Shown: positions 8,611 to 16,765 of the stretch, in pieces | Layout of the letters: the number at the start of each line of letters is the position of its first letter | Position numbering within the stretch: position 1 is the stretch's first letter | DNA from: HNR sp040400085 | Lineage (GTDB): Bacteria; Actinomycetota; Actinomycetes; Actinomycetales; Microbacteriaceae | DNA length: 64,000 bases | Assembly (NCBI GenBank): GCA_040400085.1 | Contig: JBBAQX010000007.1 | Coordinates: 1-64,000 of the forward strand | Direction of reading: 5' to 3' | Notes under the pieces: generated by a model | Told to the model about the DNA's origin: nothing | Databases searched by the model: none | Seen by the model: only the letters and a program-made list of their open reading frames with translations | Position numbers and translations under genes: made by a program

Positions 8611-9201
8611 CGCTTTCGATACGACCGCTGCCTGAGTCCTGTTTGTTGTGCCGATCAGCTTGCTGATCCCGATCCATGCATAACCAAGGGCAAGGCTGCC
8701 GACAAGTAGTGCTGAGAACGCGTTCTTGAGGCTGTGGAGCACCGTCAGAGTGGTGAGGAGTGCCTCGTTGGTGTTTCCCATGAGGAGGGCCAGCTCGATC
8801 ACGTTCTCAGTCAAATCGCTGAGGGTGTAGAGGCTCGCGATCATAATTCCTATTGCCGCGATTGCTTTTTTCCCTCCGAATAGCCGGGCCAGGTTTAGGC
8901 TGCCGAAGATTCCCAACGCGAGGGCGCTCAGGGGAAGGAGGGCGTCTTGGGTGAGCGTCATGACCGCGTGAACGGTGGAAGCGTTGGGGGAATAGGTATC
9001 GATAATTGATTGAACTCGGTCTGTCCCATCGGCTGGCAGCGCTAGCGAAGCCGTCGTACTCAAGGCGTTCGGGGCTCCGTTCAGATCGAGCAGTCCGATC
9101 CCGAAGGACTGGGAAAATAATGTCGCGGTGATATTGCTCAGCACGAGAAATGTAATGAACGCGCCGAGGGAAATAAGCGTGTAGAGGTTGAGTTTCTTCA
9201 T
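8605..9201 (-). CDS. Four-helix membrane protein of unknown function
   Basis: 198 residues with four hydrophobic segments at about 8-28, 82-105, 112-136 and 150-175. A polar, probably extracytoplasmic stretch lies between the first two. A TLSDLTENV motif sits at the end of the third helix. I do not recognise a named family. ATG at 9201 with AGGAAAG upstream. It lies 44 bases after the TetR gene on the same strand and may be the last gene of the three-gene TetR unit; export or membrane maintenance is only a guess. Confidence 0.6.
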   Translation of the reverse strand: MKKLNLYTLISLGAFITFLVLSNITATLFSQSFGIGLLDLNGAPNALSTTASLALPADGTDRVQSIIDTYSPNASTVHAVMTLTQDALLPLSALALGIFGSLNLARLFGGKKAIAAIGIMIASLYTLSDLTENVIELALLMGNTNEALLTTLTVLHSLKNAFSALLVGSLALGYAWIGISKLIGTTNRTQAAVVSKAS

Positions 9202-9245
9202 GGCTTTCCTGAGTTATTTGTGACGTACGTTGTCTGTGAAAGTGT

Positions 9246-9824
9246 TTAGCGGTCGAGGACAGTCGCAACGGCGATGTCCTCGATAAGAGAGTCGTTGTGT
9301 GTCCTGGTGAGGAGGTCAAAGGTTCCTGGAGCGGCGAGTTCCGCGAGGAGGAACGGGCGAAGCATCGCGCCGGCGAACATAGTTGCAATGAGGTTCTTGG
9401 GGCCTGCGCGAAAGATTCCCTCGTTTTGGCCGCGTTCGACCACCCGCTCAACGAGCTCTATGGGATACGCTGTTCCTACCGGGAGGGTCGGAAGGAAGTT
9501 TGGCGTGTTTATCATGGTTGCTACGAAGCTGAATCGATCCAGGCGATAGCGGCTCAGAGTTGCCCTGACAACACGGCGTAGCGTGGTTTCGGCATCCTCT
9601 CCATCGACGATGCACTCGTGGAGGATGCGGGTGTAGTCTGCGAGGTTCTCTGAATAGATGTGTCGTGAGAGCTCGTCAATCGAGGAAAAGTGCCGATAGA
9701 TAGCCGCCTCGGAGAGACCCGATAGCTCGGCGATATCTCGAACGCGCGTGGCAGAGTATCCGTGTCTCGCGAAATTCTCGGTGGCTGCCGCGATGATGTC
9801 GTTTTTCCTGCTGGGGCGTGCCAT
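9246..9824 (-). CDS. TetR/AcrR-family transcriptional regulator
   Basis: 192 residues. The N-terminal TetR DNA-binding domain is clear (about 8-54), with helix-turn-helix region VRDIAELSGLSEAAIYRHF. The C-terminal ligand domain is divergent and gives no effector hint. The start ATG shares its A with the TGA stop of the upstream saccharopine-dehydrogenase-like gene, so translation is coupled. The perfect 9-2-9 operator at 10961-10980, at the head of the unit, is the likely binding site and would make the unit autoregulated. Confidence 0.85.
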   Translation of the reverse strand: MARPSRKNDIIAAATENFARHGYSATRVRDIAELSGLSEAAIYRHFSSIDELSRHIYSENLADYTRILHECIVDGEDAETTLRRVVRATLSRYRLDRFSFVATMINTPNFLPTLPVGTAYPIELVERVVERGQNEGIFRAGPKNLIATMFAGAMLRPFLLAELAAPGTFDLLTRTHNDSLIEDIAVATVLDR

Positions 9825-10972
9825 CAGGGTTTCTCGTTTCTCTTAGTGATGCGCGCGCTCGGGATGCGTGTGCTGATAAGGGTTTTTAGGAACGTGCGGT
9901 CGTTCTGCGATGCTGGGCTGATCACGCCGCTGGGTGCCTGCCCTGATAGGAGGTTCATTACCGTGGCTGATGCGACAGCCGTCGTAAACTCGTATCCGTC
10001 GGCGGCTTCGAGCCAGGCCTCTGCGACTCGGCCGTTACTATAGGTAATTCTTGCCCAGGAACGTGCTGTTACGTCAATCATTTCGGGCTGGGTTGCCCGC
10101 CTGTTTGCGATTTCGTGTGATGTGGCACGCCCGACAACTCGGTTTCGTAGTCGTTCGGATCTCATCGAGAGCGATGCAATCGGGAGTATGACCCTCGCTA
10201 GTAGCGGAGGTAAAGGAACCGGGACTGAAACCGATATCCGCCTGGCTTTCAGGGCTTGGGGTGCCAGGGCCAGATCGGCGAGGCCCATATCAATGATCGT
10301 CTGCGTGCCGGAGTAAGTGTCGACTCGGCGTGCTGTCGACCCTAACGGAGCCCTGCGGTATTTGCCAGACTCCAGCCGAGCGCCGCCGCTAGCTATCGTA
10401 TGAAGAATGGAGGCGAGCACTCCGGACGAGTTCTCGGAGTCTCCGGTGAAAATACCCATTTCGATAGTGTCGGGATGCTCGTCCCCCTCCAGAAGCATCA
10501 TCGCGAGGCCCGTAGATGCGACCGTCCCAAACCCGGCCGACGGTAATAGGCTGAGCCCCAGCCGCCGAGCCTCGGAGTCGAGGGCGATGACCTTCTCTGC
10601 GGCATTGTATTCGTTGCTGATGTCGACGTAGTGCGCGCCTGCCGCGAGGGCTGCCCGTGCGACGATATCGGCCGTCTCCGTGAACGGGCCGACGGTATTG
10701 ACCACGGTGTGGACTCCGACAAGTGCGCTAGGTAGATCGCCGAGAGCTGTGATGATGCGATAGTCGGTGTTGGGCTTGGCTTCGACGCTGGCTTTGACCG
10801 TGGCTTTGCCCGTGAGAGCTGCGGTCAGTTCGGCACTCAGTGCCTTGAGGGAGATCTCGTTGCGTCCGATGAGGCGAAGCGGGACGCCTTCTGCGGAGAG
10901 GGATGCGGCCAGGAGTCGCCCAAGTTTTCCGGTTGCCCCAATAATGGCGACCTCGTGATCGTAAGTGAACAT
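9824..10972 (-). CDS. Saccharopine dehydrogenase-like / trans-acting enoyl reductase-like protein
   Basis: 382 residues. It starts with a Rossmann NAD(P)-binding motif IIGATGKLGR (residues 10-19), followed by a GPF stretch in the usual position for saccharopine dehydrogenase-like proteins. The C-terminal half is the variable substrate domain. True saccharopine dehydrogenase is unlikely: no lysine genes are nearby and the family is mostly of unknown function in actinobacteria. The ATG at 10970-10972 lies inside the palindromic operator, with a TAAAGT hexamer a few bases upstream, which suggests a leaderless transcript. First gene of a unit with TetR and the membrane protein. Confidence 0.75.
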   Translation of the reverse strand: MFTYDHEVAIIGATGKLGRLLAASLSAEGVPLRLIGRNEISLKALSAELTAALTGKATVKASVEAKPNTDYRIITALGDLPSALVGVHTVVNTVGPFTETADIVARAALAAGAHYVDISNEYNAAEKVIALDSEARRLGLSLLPSAGFGTVASTGLAMMLLEGDEHPDTIEMGIFTGDSENSSGVLASILHTIASGGARLESGKYRRAPLGSTARRVDTYSGTQTIIDMGLADLALAPQALKARRISVSVPVPLPPLLARVILPIASLSMRSERLRNRVVGRATSHEIANRRATQPEMIDVTARSWARITYSNGRVAEAWLEAADGYEFTTAVASATVMNLLSGQAPSGVISPASQNDRTFLKTLISTRIPSARITKRNEKP

Positions 10973-10980
10973 TCACTTAC
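10961..10980. promoter_or_regulatory. TetR-type operator spanning the start codon
   Basis: GTAAGTGAA-CA-TTCACTTAC is a perfect 9-2-9 inverted repeat. The start codon of the downstream gene lies at its centre (10970-10972, minus strand). TetR operators of this size are typical and the TetR gene is the next in the unit, so autorepression is likely. Confidence 0.7.
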
Positions 10981-11008
10981 TTTATCAGGCGTGCGAAATG
11001 CCCTCAAC

Positions 11009-11088
11009 CTCGTTTGCCCCGTACGGTGGTTTTTCACGGGAAACGCACGGTTTGGGGCAAACGAGACTGCGGAAAGTTGGGCCGAAGC
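11009..11088 (+). repeat. Intergenic palindromic repeat, copy 1
   Basis: CTCGTTTGCCCC (11009-11020) and GGGGCAAACGAG (11054-11065) form perfect 12-base arms around an interior with TTTTTCACGGGAAA. The right arm plus its A (11066) is followed by nine bases and then GTTGGGCCGAAGC (11076-11088). Copies near 13.9 and 56.4 kb share this architecture at the same spacings. It lies between the start of the saccharopine-dehydrogenase-like gene and the end of the acyl-CoA dehydrogenase gene. Confidence 0.75.
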
Positions 11089-11122
11089 GGGTAACGTGGG
11101 CCAGCGTGCTGCACTGACAACC

Positions 11123-12292
11123 CTAGAACGCCGACAGCCCCGTGAGCTCCCGCCCCAGAATCAGCGTGTGGATCTCGTCGGTGCCCTCATAGGTGCGCAC
11201 CGATTCGAGATTTGCCAGGTGACGCATCACCGGAAACTCACTCGTGATGCCGTCGCCGCCGAGGATCATACGAGCCTGGGACGCGATGGCGATAGCCTCC
11301 CGCACGTTATTGAGCTTGCCGACGCTGACCTGCGCCGGCGTCAACGCCTCCGCATCGTGCAGGCGGCCGAGATGGAGGGCTACGAGCATCCCCTTCTCGT
11401 ACTCGAGGAACATGTTCGCGAGCTTCTCCTGAATCAGCTGGTTGGCGCCGATAGGCTTCCCGAAGACCTCGCGCGACATGGAACGTGCCACCGCCACCTC
11501 GAGGCACGACTTCGCGGCGCCCATGACGCCCCACGCGATCCCGTAACGAGCCTCGGTGAGACAGCTAAAAGGCCCCCGTAGTCCACGCGCGTTTTCCAAG
11601 ACGGCCGCGGCAGGCAGCCGCACATTATCGAGCCTGACTTCGCACTGGATCGACGCCCGCATCGACAACTTTCCCTCGATGACGGATGCCTCAAACCCTT
11701 GCGTCTCTGTCGGCACGATGAACCCCCGCACTCCCTCGTCGGTCTGCGCCCACACGATAGCAACATCGGAGAGCGTGGCCAAACCGATCCAGCGTTTGAC
11801 CCCCGTGAGTATCCAATCGGAACCATCGCGCACCGCGTGCGTCGTCATTGCCGCGGGGTCGCTGCCGCCCTCCGGCTCCGTGAGCGCGAAGCAGCCGAGC
11901 ACCTCGCCCGTCGCCATGCGGGGGAGCCACTCACTCTTCTGCGACTCAGAGCCCCAGCGCGAAATTGCGCCCATCGCGAGCGAGCCCTGCACGGAGACGA
12001 GGGTGCGCCATCCGCTATCGACCTGCTCCAGCGCGTGACAGACCAGGCCGTACGCCGTGGCGCTTGCCCCCGCGCATCCGTACCCATCGAGGTGCATGCC
12101 GAAGAACCCCGTTGCCCCGAGTTCGGCGATGACCTCGCGCCGGAAGTGTTTACGGTCGAAGTCCTCGTCGATGTAGGGCTGCAAATGGGTCTGCGCGAAG
12201 CCAACAGCCTTCTCGTACCAGGCCCAATCCTCTGCGGAGACGAGGGCGGAGACGTCGAACGCCCGATCGATGGTGGATGCTGCACTACTCAT
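11123..12292 (-). CDS. Acyl-CoA dehydrogenase, glutaryl-CoA dehydrogenase type
   Basis: 389-residue FAD-dependent acyl-CoA dehydrogenase. The FAD-contacting segments CFALTEPEGGSDP and WIGLA are visible. The C-terminal YEGTDEIHTLILGRELTG carries the catalytic base (Glu369) in the position used by glutaryl-CoA dehydrogenases, and RYGIAWG near residue 255 also fits that subgroup. It would oxidise and decarboxylate glutaryl-CoA to crotonyl-CoA, or oxidise a similar short acyl-CoA. Its start overlaps the CoA transferase end by eight bases; activation by the transferase and oxidation by this enzyme would make a glutarate-type route. No ETF genes are in the window. Confidence 0.85.
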   Translation of the reverse strand: MSSAASTIDRAFDVSALVSAEDWAWYEKAVGFAQTHLQPYIDEDFDRKHFRREVIAELGATGFFGMHLDGYGCAGASATAYGLVCHALEQVDSGWRTLVSVQGSLAMGAISRWGSESQKSEWLPRMATGEVLGCFALTEPEGGSDPAAMTTHAVRDGSDWILTGVKRWIGLATLSDVAIVWAQTDEGVRGFIVPTETQGFEASVIEGKLSMRASIQCEVRLDNVRLPAAAVLENARGLRGPFSCLTEARYGIAWGVMGAAKSCLEVAVARSMSREVFGKPIGANQLIQEKLANMFLEYEKGMLVALHLGRLHDAEALTPAQVSVGKLNNVREAIAIASQARMILGGDGITSEFPVMRHLANLESVRTYEGTDEIHTLILGRELTGLSAF

Positions 12293-13616
12293 GATTCTCC
12301 TTCAATCGTTTCGTGAGCCAGTCTCGCACGAGCGCGTTGCTCGCGCCGAGCTTCGGCGGGGCTAGGGGGTAACTCGGCGGGGTTGCCGAATAGGTGATCG
12401 GGTGGCGAACGGTCGGGATGCGGCGCTCGCCGTCGCCCGCGAGCACAACAGGGTCGAGGCCGAAGCGCTCCGCTGTCTCGATACCCTCGCGGATCGTGTT
12501 GACGGGTGCGCAGGGGATACTTTCCGCGGCCAGCGCCTCGAACCAGTGCTCTGTAGTGTGATGCGCGAATTGCCGGATGAGCAACGGGCGCAATTTGTGG
12601 CGGTTACGGTTGCGGGCGGGCATCGTCGCGAAGCTCTCGTCTGCTGCGGCCTCGGGGATACCCAGAACCCGGCAGAGTCTCGCGAATTGCCCGTCGTTGC
12701 CGACCGCGACCACGAGGGAACCGTCTTTCGTCGGGAATGGTTCGTAGGGGTACAGGCTGGGATGCTCATTGCCCATGCGCGTGGGATTCTCACCGCCCGC
12801 GACATAGGCCGAGGTCTGATTCACCATGCCAGAGAGCGCCGAGCTGAGCAGATTGAGTTCGATACGCTGGCCCTCGCCCGTTACAGTTCGGTGATGCAGC
12901 GCGCCCAGGATACCGATTGCGGCGTGCAGTCCCGTGATCACGTCGAAAAGAGCGAAACCGGAGCGCAGGGCGTCGCCGTCTGAGTATCCCGTGATCGACA
13001 TCATGCCTGACATGGCCTGGGCTGAGAGGTCGTAGCCGGGAAACTGGGCTCCCTCCCCAGTGCCGAAGCCGGTGATCGACGCGTAGATCACGTTCGGATT
13101 GTCTGCCCTGACCGAGTCGTAGTCAAGGCCGAACCGGTCGAGGCCGCCCGCCTTGAAGTTCTCGATAAAAACATCGGATGTCGTTGCCAATTGGCGAGCA
13201 ACCTCACGATCGGCATCGTTCTTGAGGTCGAGCGTCAGGGAATGTTTGTTGCGGTTTACGCTGAGGTAGTACGTGGCCTCTTGGGCTGTTTGTGCGTCGT
13301 CGGGGGTGCTTGTGTGTGGGGTTCCTGCGTTGGTGTCGCGTGTTGGCGGGGCGTATCCGCGGGTATCATCCCCCGTAGGACCCTCGACCTTTATGACCGT
13401 CGCCCCCATATCCCCGAGAAGCATTGTGCAATATGGTCCGGCGAGCACGCGGGTGAAGTCCGCGATCACGATGCCGCTGAGCGGACCGCTGCGGGGAGTA
13501 TCAAGGGGAGACTCAAGGTGAGCATCAAGGGGAGTCACACCCGCTTGCCCGCCCTGCTCATGACTGGTTCCGGTGCGCGACTTGAGGCTCGGTCTGGCTC
13601 CCTGTTCTGCGCTCAC
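12285..13616 (-). CDS. Family III (CaiB/BaiF) acyl-CoA transferase
   Basis: 443-residue class III CoA transferase. The N-terminal LSGIVIADFTRVLAGPYC block (about residues 46-63) and GATVIKVEGP (71-80) are family signatures, and GYDLSAQAMSG contains the catalytic aspartate that forms the acyl anhydride. GTG at 13616 is preferred because AAAGGAG lies five to six bases upstream; a longer frame from 13700 adds 28 residues without a ribosome site or family match. The first 45 residues are a low-complexity extension. Paired with the glutaryl-CoA-dehydrogenase-like gene, it may activate glutarate with succinyl-CoA as donor; the substrate is inferred. Confidence 0.85.
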   Translation of the reverse strand: MSAEQGARPSLKSRTGTSHEQGGQAGVTPLDAHLESPLDTPRSGPLSGIVIADFTRVLAGPYCTMLLGDMGATVIKVEGPTGDDTRGYAPPTRDTNAGTPHTSTPDDAQTAQEATYYLSVNRNKHSLTLDLKNDADREVARQLATTSDVFIENFKAGGLDRFGLDYDSVRADNPNVIYASITGFGTGEGAQFPGYDLSAQAMSGMMSITGYSDGDALRSGFALFDVITGLHAAIGILGALHHRTVTGEGQRIELNLLSSALSGMVNQTSAYVAGGENPTRMGNEHPSLYPYEPFPTKDGSLVVAVGNDGQFARLCRVLGIPEAAADESFATMPARNRNRHKLRPLLIRQFAHHTTEHWFEALAAESIPCAPVNTIREGIETAERFGLDPVVLAGDGERRIPTVRHPITYSATPPSYPLAPPKLGASNALVRDWLTKRLKENHE

Positions 13617-13742
13617 GGCGGCTCCTTTGCATGGCTGATGCGTCTTCCCCAGCTTACTCAGTAGGCGACCAAAATTTTGGCAGAGCCTAGTACCGGGCAC
13701 GGAAAGTCTGGCGAGTGCGGTGTCAAAGCCTAACCCCCGAAA

Positions 13743-13801
13743 TCAGGTGGGGAGAAATCGTGCGATTCCAGGCTCAAATCATGCGATCTGTCCCCATCTG
13801 A
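13743..13801. repeat. Nested inverted/direct repeat upstream of the CoA transferase
   Basis: TCAGGTGGGGA (13743-13753) and TCCCCATCTGA (13791-13801) pair at 10 of 11 positions. Inside lie two near-identical 12-mers, AAATCGTGCGAT (13755-13766) and AAATCATGCGAT (13776-13787), 21 bases apart or two helical turns. A perfect CCAAAATTTTGG (13669-13680) and a GTGCGC/GCGCAC hairpin (13810-13827) flank it. The 338-base gap holds no convincing gene; these look like regulator sites. Confidence 0.45.
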
Positions 13802-13872
13802 TGAGGCCCGTGCGCAGGAGGGCGCACGTGAGTGGGGCGTACATGACCCTATCTCGTTCGCCTAGAATGACG

Positions 13873-13933
13873 AGTTTTCCGCGAAAAAACTGTTATTTGT
13901 GACGAACGAGAGTCAAATCAGTTGGGCCGAAGC
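13873..13933 (+). repeat. Intergenic palindromic repeat, degenerate copy 2
   Basis: The left arm is missing or eroded. A TTTTCCGCGAAAAAA core (with AGTTTT/AAAACT pairing) is followed by a 23-base right arm matching copy 3 at about 16 positions and ending ACGAGA. Nine bases then precede GTTGGGCCGAAGC (13921-13933), identical to copy 1. It lies just past the end of the Mrp operon. Confidence 0.65.
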
Positions 13934-13954
13934 ATGAAACTTGGGCCGAGGCGA

Positions 13955-14368
13955 CTACGCAGCGGGACCAGGACCAGTACCAGTACCGGGACCAGCCTCA
14001 GGACCAGGACCAGCCTCCGCGTCGTGCGCCGCGATCTCCGCCGCCAACTCGTCGACGACCAGAGTCTCCTTATCGACGAAGTCCGAACGGTAACCCGATC
14101 TACCAACGAGGTGCGCAGAAATCGGCTGCGTGAGGTACTGAATAACAAGAACCACGGCAACTCCGGAGGCGACCGGCCAAGAAAGGTTCTGTAGCACAAC
14201 CGCAAGCATGATGCAGGTGAGCCCTAGGATTTGTGGTTTGGTGCCAGCGTGAAGGCGAGACAAAACATCCGGAAATCGAAGGATGCCTATTCCAGCAGCA
14301 ACAGAGAGGAACGACCCGAACACGAGCAGCCCGCCCGTAGAAATATCGCGTAGGAGATCCCAGCTCAC
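13955..14368 (-). CDS. mrpG: Na+/H+ antiporter subunit G
   Basis: 137-residue MnhG/PhaG-type subunit with three hydrophobic segments in the first ~95 residues, including the conserved block RFPDVLSRLHAGTKPQ. The last ~30 residues are a Gly/Pro/Ala-rich tail of repeated (E)AGPG units that other members lack; it is probably disordered and cytoplasmic. Last gene of the Mrp operon; start overlaps mrpF by four bases. Confidence 0.9.
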   Translation of the reverse strand: MSWDLLRDISTGGLLVFGSFLSVAAGIGILRFPDVLSRLHAGTKPQILGLTCIMLAVVLQNLSWPVASGVAVVLVIQYLTQPISAHLVGRSGYRSDFVDKETLVVDELAAEIAAHDAEAGPGPEAGPGTGTGPGPAA

Positions 14369-14628
14369 GGCTCATCCCTTCTCGAGATAAAACGGGTGAT
14401 GCTGATCGCACCGGTAACCCCGAAAAAGGCAAGAACGACGAGCACCGGCATCGTGTTGGTGTGCTTATTGATGGCCATATCCGCAGCCAACGAGCAGAGC
14501 ACGATCGCGAGGAGCACATCGGTTGCAACAACCCTGTCCAACGCGGTTGGGCCCACAATAATCCTGATCACGGCGCACACAGCGCCGACCCCCAGGAAGA
14601 TACCGACGATCACGGCTACGGCGTTCAT
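14365..14628 (-). CDS. mrpF: Na+/H+ antiporter subunit F
   Basis: 87-residue MnhF-type subunit with three transmembrane helices and the conserved GPTALDRVVATD loop in the middle of the protein. Required for a functional Mrp complex in characterised systems. Overlaps mrpE and mrpG by four bases each, so stoichiometric co-translation is likely. Confidence 0.9.
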   Translation of the reverse strand: MNAVAVIVGIFLGVGAVCAVIRIIVGPTALDRVVATDVLLAIVLCSLAADMAINKHTNTMPVLVVLAFFGVTGAISITRFISRRDEP

Positions 14629-15206
14629 TCGGCGCTCCTTCCGGCCTGGCGCTCGCTGCGAAGTCGCCTGACCTCTTCGCGGGAACCAAAGGCCATCGTG
14701 ATCCGGGCCTCAGTAGCCTGCATCTGCCGACGGACTCGCTCAACCTCGGCAGCCGAGGAGACGTCAAGGATGTGGAGGAAAAGCGTGCGTTCCTCTCGGT
14801 CGGCCTCAATCACGATTGTGCCGGGAACCAGCGATATTGCCTCCACCGTCCACGTCATGATCAGGTCGTTGCGGGTGTGCAGGTCGAGCCTAATCACCGC
14901 GTTACAGGGCGTGTATCTCCAGTTGATTGCGAGCCAAGCGACGTGAACACTCGCCACAAAAACATCGAAGATCATCCGAGTCGAGAACAACAAAAAATGC
15001 CAGGGGCTGAACCTGCCGCCGAAATCTACCGGCGGCAGATAAAAGACGCGGCCGACGAAAGCGGCGACCAGGATGCCGGTTGTCACCGTCATCCAGTCAA
15101 GCTGTCCCCAGAGCAGCACCCAGATCGTGACGAGTCCAACCTCGAGCACGAGTGCGCCAATGAGGCCGGCTCTCTTTGCGAGAAATTTATCGCTCGCTGC
15201 ATTCAT
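14625..15206 (-). CDS. mrpE: Na+/H+ antiporter subunit E
   Basis: 193-residue MnhE-type subunit. Hydrophobic segments occupy about residues 10-110, followed by the family block TPGNA-like CNAVIRLDLHTRNDLIMTW and an SLVPGTIV motif, then a soluble C-terminal domain ending in a charged helix. Sits between mrpD and mrpF with four-base overlaps on both sides. Confidence 0.88.
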   Translation of the reverse strand: MNAASDKFLAKRAGLIGALVLEVGLVTIWVLLWGQLDWMTVTTGILVAAFVGRVFYLPPVDFGGRFSPWHFLLFSTRMIFDVFVASVHVAWLAINWRYTPCNAVIRLDLHTRNDLIMTWTVEAISLVPGTIVIEADREERTLFLHILDVSSAAEVERVRRQMQATEARITMAFGSREEVRRLRSERQAGRSAE

Positions 15207-16765
15207 CGAACCACCTCGTCCCCGAAGACCGCCGTGACATAGTGTGAGTTATCCATAAGGTCAGCAGCGGTGCGTCCTGCGAACTCCATGATGGGCCCCG
15301 CGAAAACCGTGAGCATAAGCGTGAGGGCGACCATGACCGTGGTTACGCCGGCCATCAGCTTCGGTGTTGTGCTCTGGACATCACCAATCGTGGCCTCAGG
15401 AACCTCTTGCAGGTTCTCGAGCATCGGGCTGGTGTAGCCTTCTAGCTCGTCCTTCGAGCGCCAGAAGGCCATATTCCACACCCGCATGAGCGAATAGAGC
15501 GTTAACAGAGAAGTAAGGGCACCGGCGCCTATAACTGTCCAGACGAGCCATCCTCCCTGCTCGCTGCCGGCGAGGAAGAGAGCAACCTTCCCGATAAAAC
15601 CAGAAAACGGGGGGATGCCGCCTAGATTGAGCGCAGGAATGAAGAAGAGGATCGAGACGAAGGGGGCAGCCCTGAGCAGCCCGGCGAGGCGGTTGATGGA
15701 GGTCGTTCCCCCAATTCGTTCGATCAGGCCGGTCACGAGGAAGAGCGTGGTCTGAACCGTGATGTGGTGCACGACGTAATACACCACGGCAGTGTAACCG
15801 GCGACGCTTGCCAGGGAGATGCCGAAAATCATGTAGCCGATATGGCTCACGAGCGTAAACGAGAGCAGGCGTTTGATGTCTGCCTGAGCCACAGCGCCGA
15901 GGATCCCGATCAGCATTGTGAGCAACCCGATCCACATGAGCGCCGGACTCAGCTGGCCGCCGGGGAAGAGGAGCGTCTCCGTCCGGATAATAGCGTAGAT
16001 GCCGACCTTTGTGAGCAGCCCGGCGAAGACAGCGGTGACCGGGGCCGGGGCCGTCGGATAGGAGTCTGGCAGCCAGAAAGAAACCGGGTATACCGCGGCT
16101 TTCACACCGAAACCGACGAGCAGCGCAAGATGAAGCAGCAGCTGAACATCCGCTGGTAGCTCTGCCAACCGGATCGAGAGCTGGGCTAGGTTTACGGTCC
16201 CTGTCGCGCCGTAGATGAGTGCGATGGCAAGCAGGAAGAACACTGACGACACCAGGCTGACGATGATATACGTGGTGCCAGCCCGGATACGAACCCCCGT
16301 GCTGCCCAGCGTGAGCAGCACGTAGCTCGCAGAGAGCAGCATCTCGAAACCCACATAGAGGTTGAAAAGATCGCCCGCGATGAAGACGTTGAATAGGCCA
16401 GCAGCGAGGACGAGATAGCTCGGGTAAAAGATCGAGACGGGTGTCTCCTGATCTCCGTCGGCGATGCCCTGGCCCACGGAATAGAGCAGCACCGCGAGAA
16501 TCATGAGCGCCGAGATGAGGAGCATGATGGAGGAGAGCCTGTCGACGACCAAGGTTATGCCCCAGGGCGCTGCCCAGCCTCCCACCTGAACGGTGAGCGT
16601 GCCGGATGTATCTACCACGATGAGCAGGGCAATGCTCACGACGAGAGCGAGCGAGAGGATGCCGATGCTCACCAACACCTGGGCGCGCCGGAACCGGCTG
16701 AGCACGAGTGTTGCCGCCGATCCCAACAGGGGAAGCGTTACCATGAGCGGAACAAGCCAGGTCAC
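15203..16765 (-). CDS. mrpD: Na+/H+ antiporter subunit D
   Basis: 520-residue NuoL/M/N-like membrane protein with about 14 hydrophobic segments. The proton-channel family motif is visible around YPVSFWLPDSYPTAPAPVTA with the preceding lysine of the GVKAAVYP segment, matching complex I antiporter-like subunits. Two such subunits (MrpA and MrpD) are thought to provide the ion paths of the Mrp complex. It has a soluble C-terminal loop with an acidic stretch near residue 440. Four-base overlaps with mrpC and mrpE. Confidence 0.93.
   Translation of the reverse strand: MTWLVPLMVTLPLLGSAATLVLSRFRRAQVLVSIGILSLALVVSIALLIVVDTSGTLTVQVGGWAAPWGITLVVDRLSSIMLLISALMILAVLLYSVGQGIADGDQETPVSIFYPSYLVLAAGLFNVFIAGDLFNLYVGFEMLLSASYVLLTLGSTGVRIRAGTTYIIVSLVSSVFFLLAIALIYGATGTVNLAQLSIRLAELPADVQLLLHLALLVGFGVKAAVYPVSFWLPDSYPTAPAPVTAVFAGLLTKVGIYAIIRTETLLFPGGQLSPALMWIGLLTMLIGILGAVAQADIKRLLSFTLVSHIGYMIFGISLASVAGYTAVVYYVVHHITVQTTLFLVTGLIERIGGTTSINRLAGLLRAAPFVSILFFIPALNLGGIPPFSGFIGKVALFLAGSEQGGWLVWTVIGAGALTSLLTLYSLMRVWNMAFWRSKDELEGYTSPMLENLQEVPEATIGDVQSTTPKLMAGVTTVMVALTLMLTVFAGPIMEFAGRTAADLMDNSHYVTAVFGDEVVR

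Noticed and set aside
13720..13902. 60-codon ORF in the gap upstream of the CoA transferase
   Set aside because: Runs through the nested repeats and has no ribosome site; better explained as regulatory DNA.
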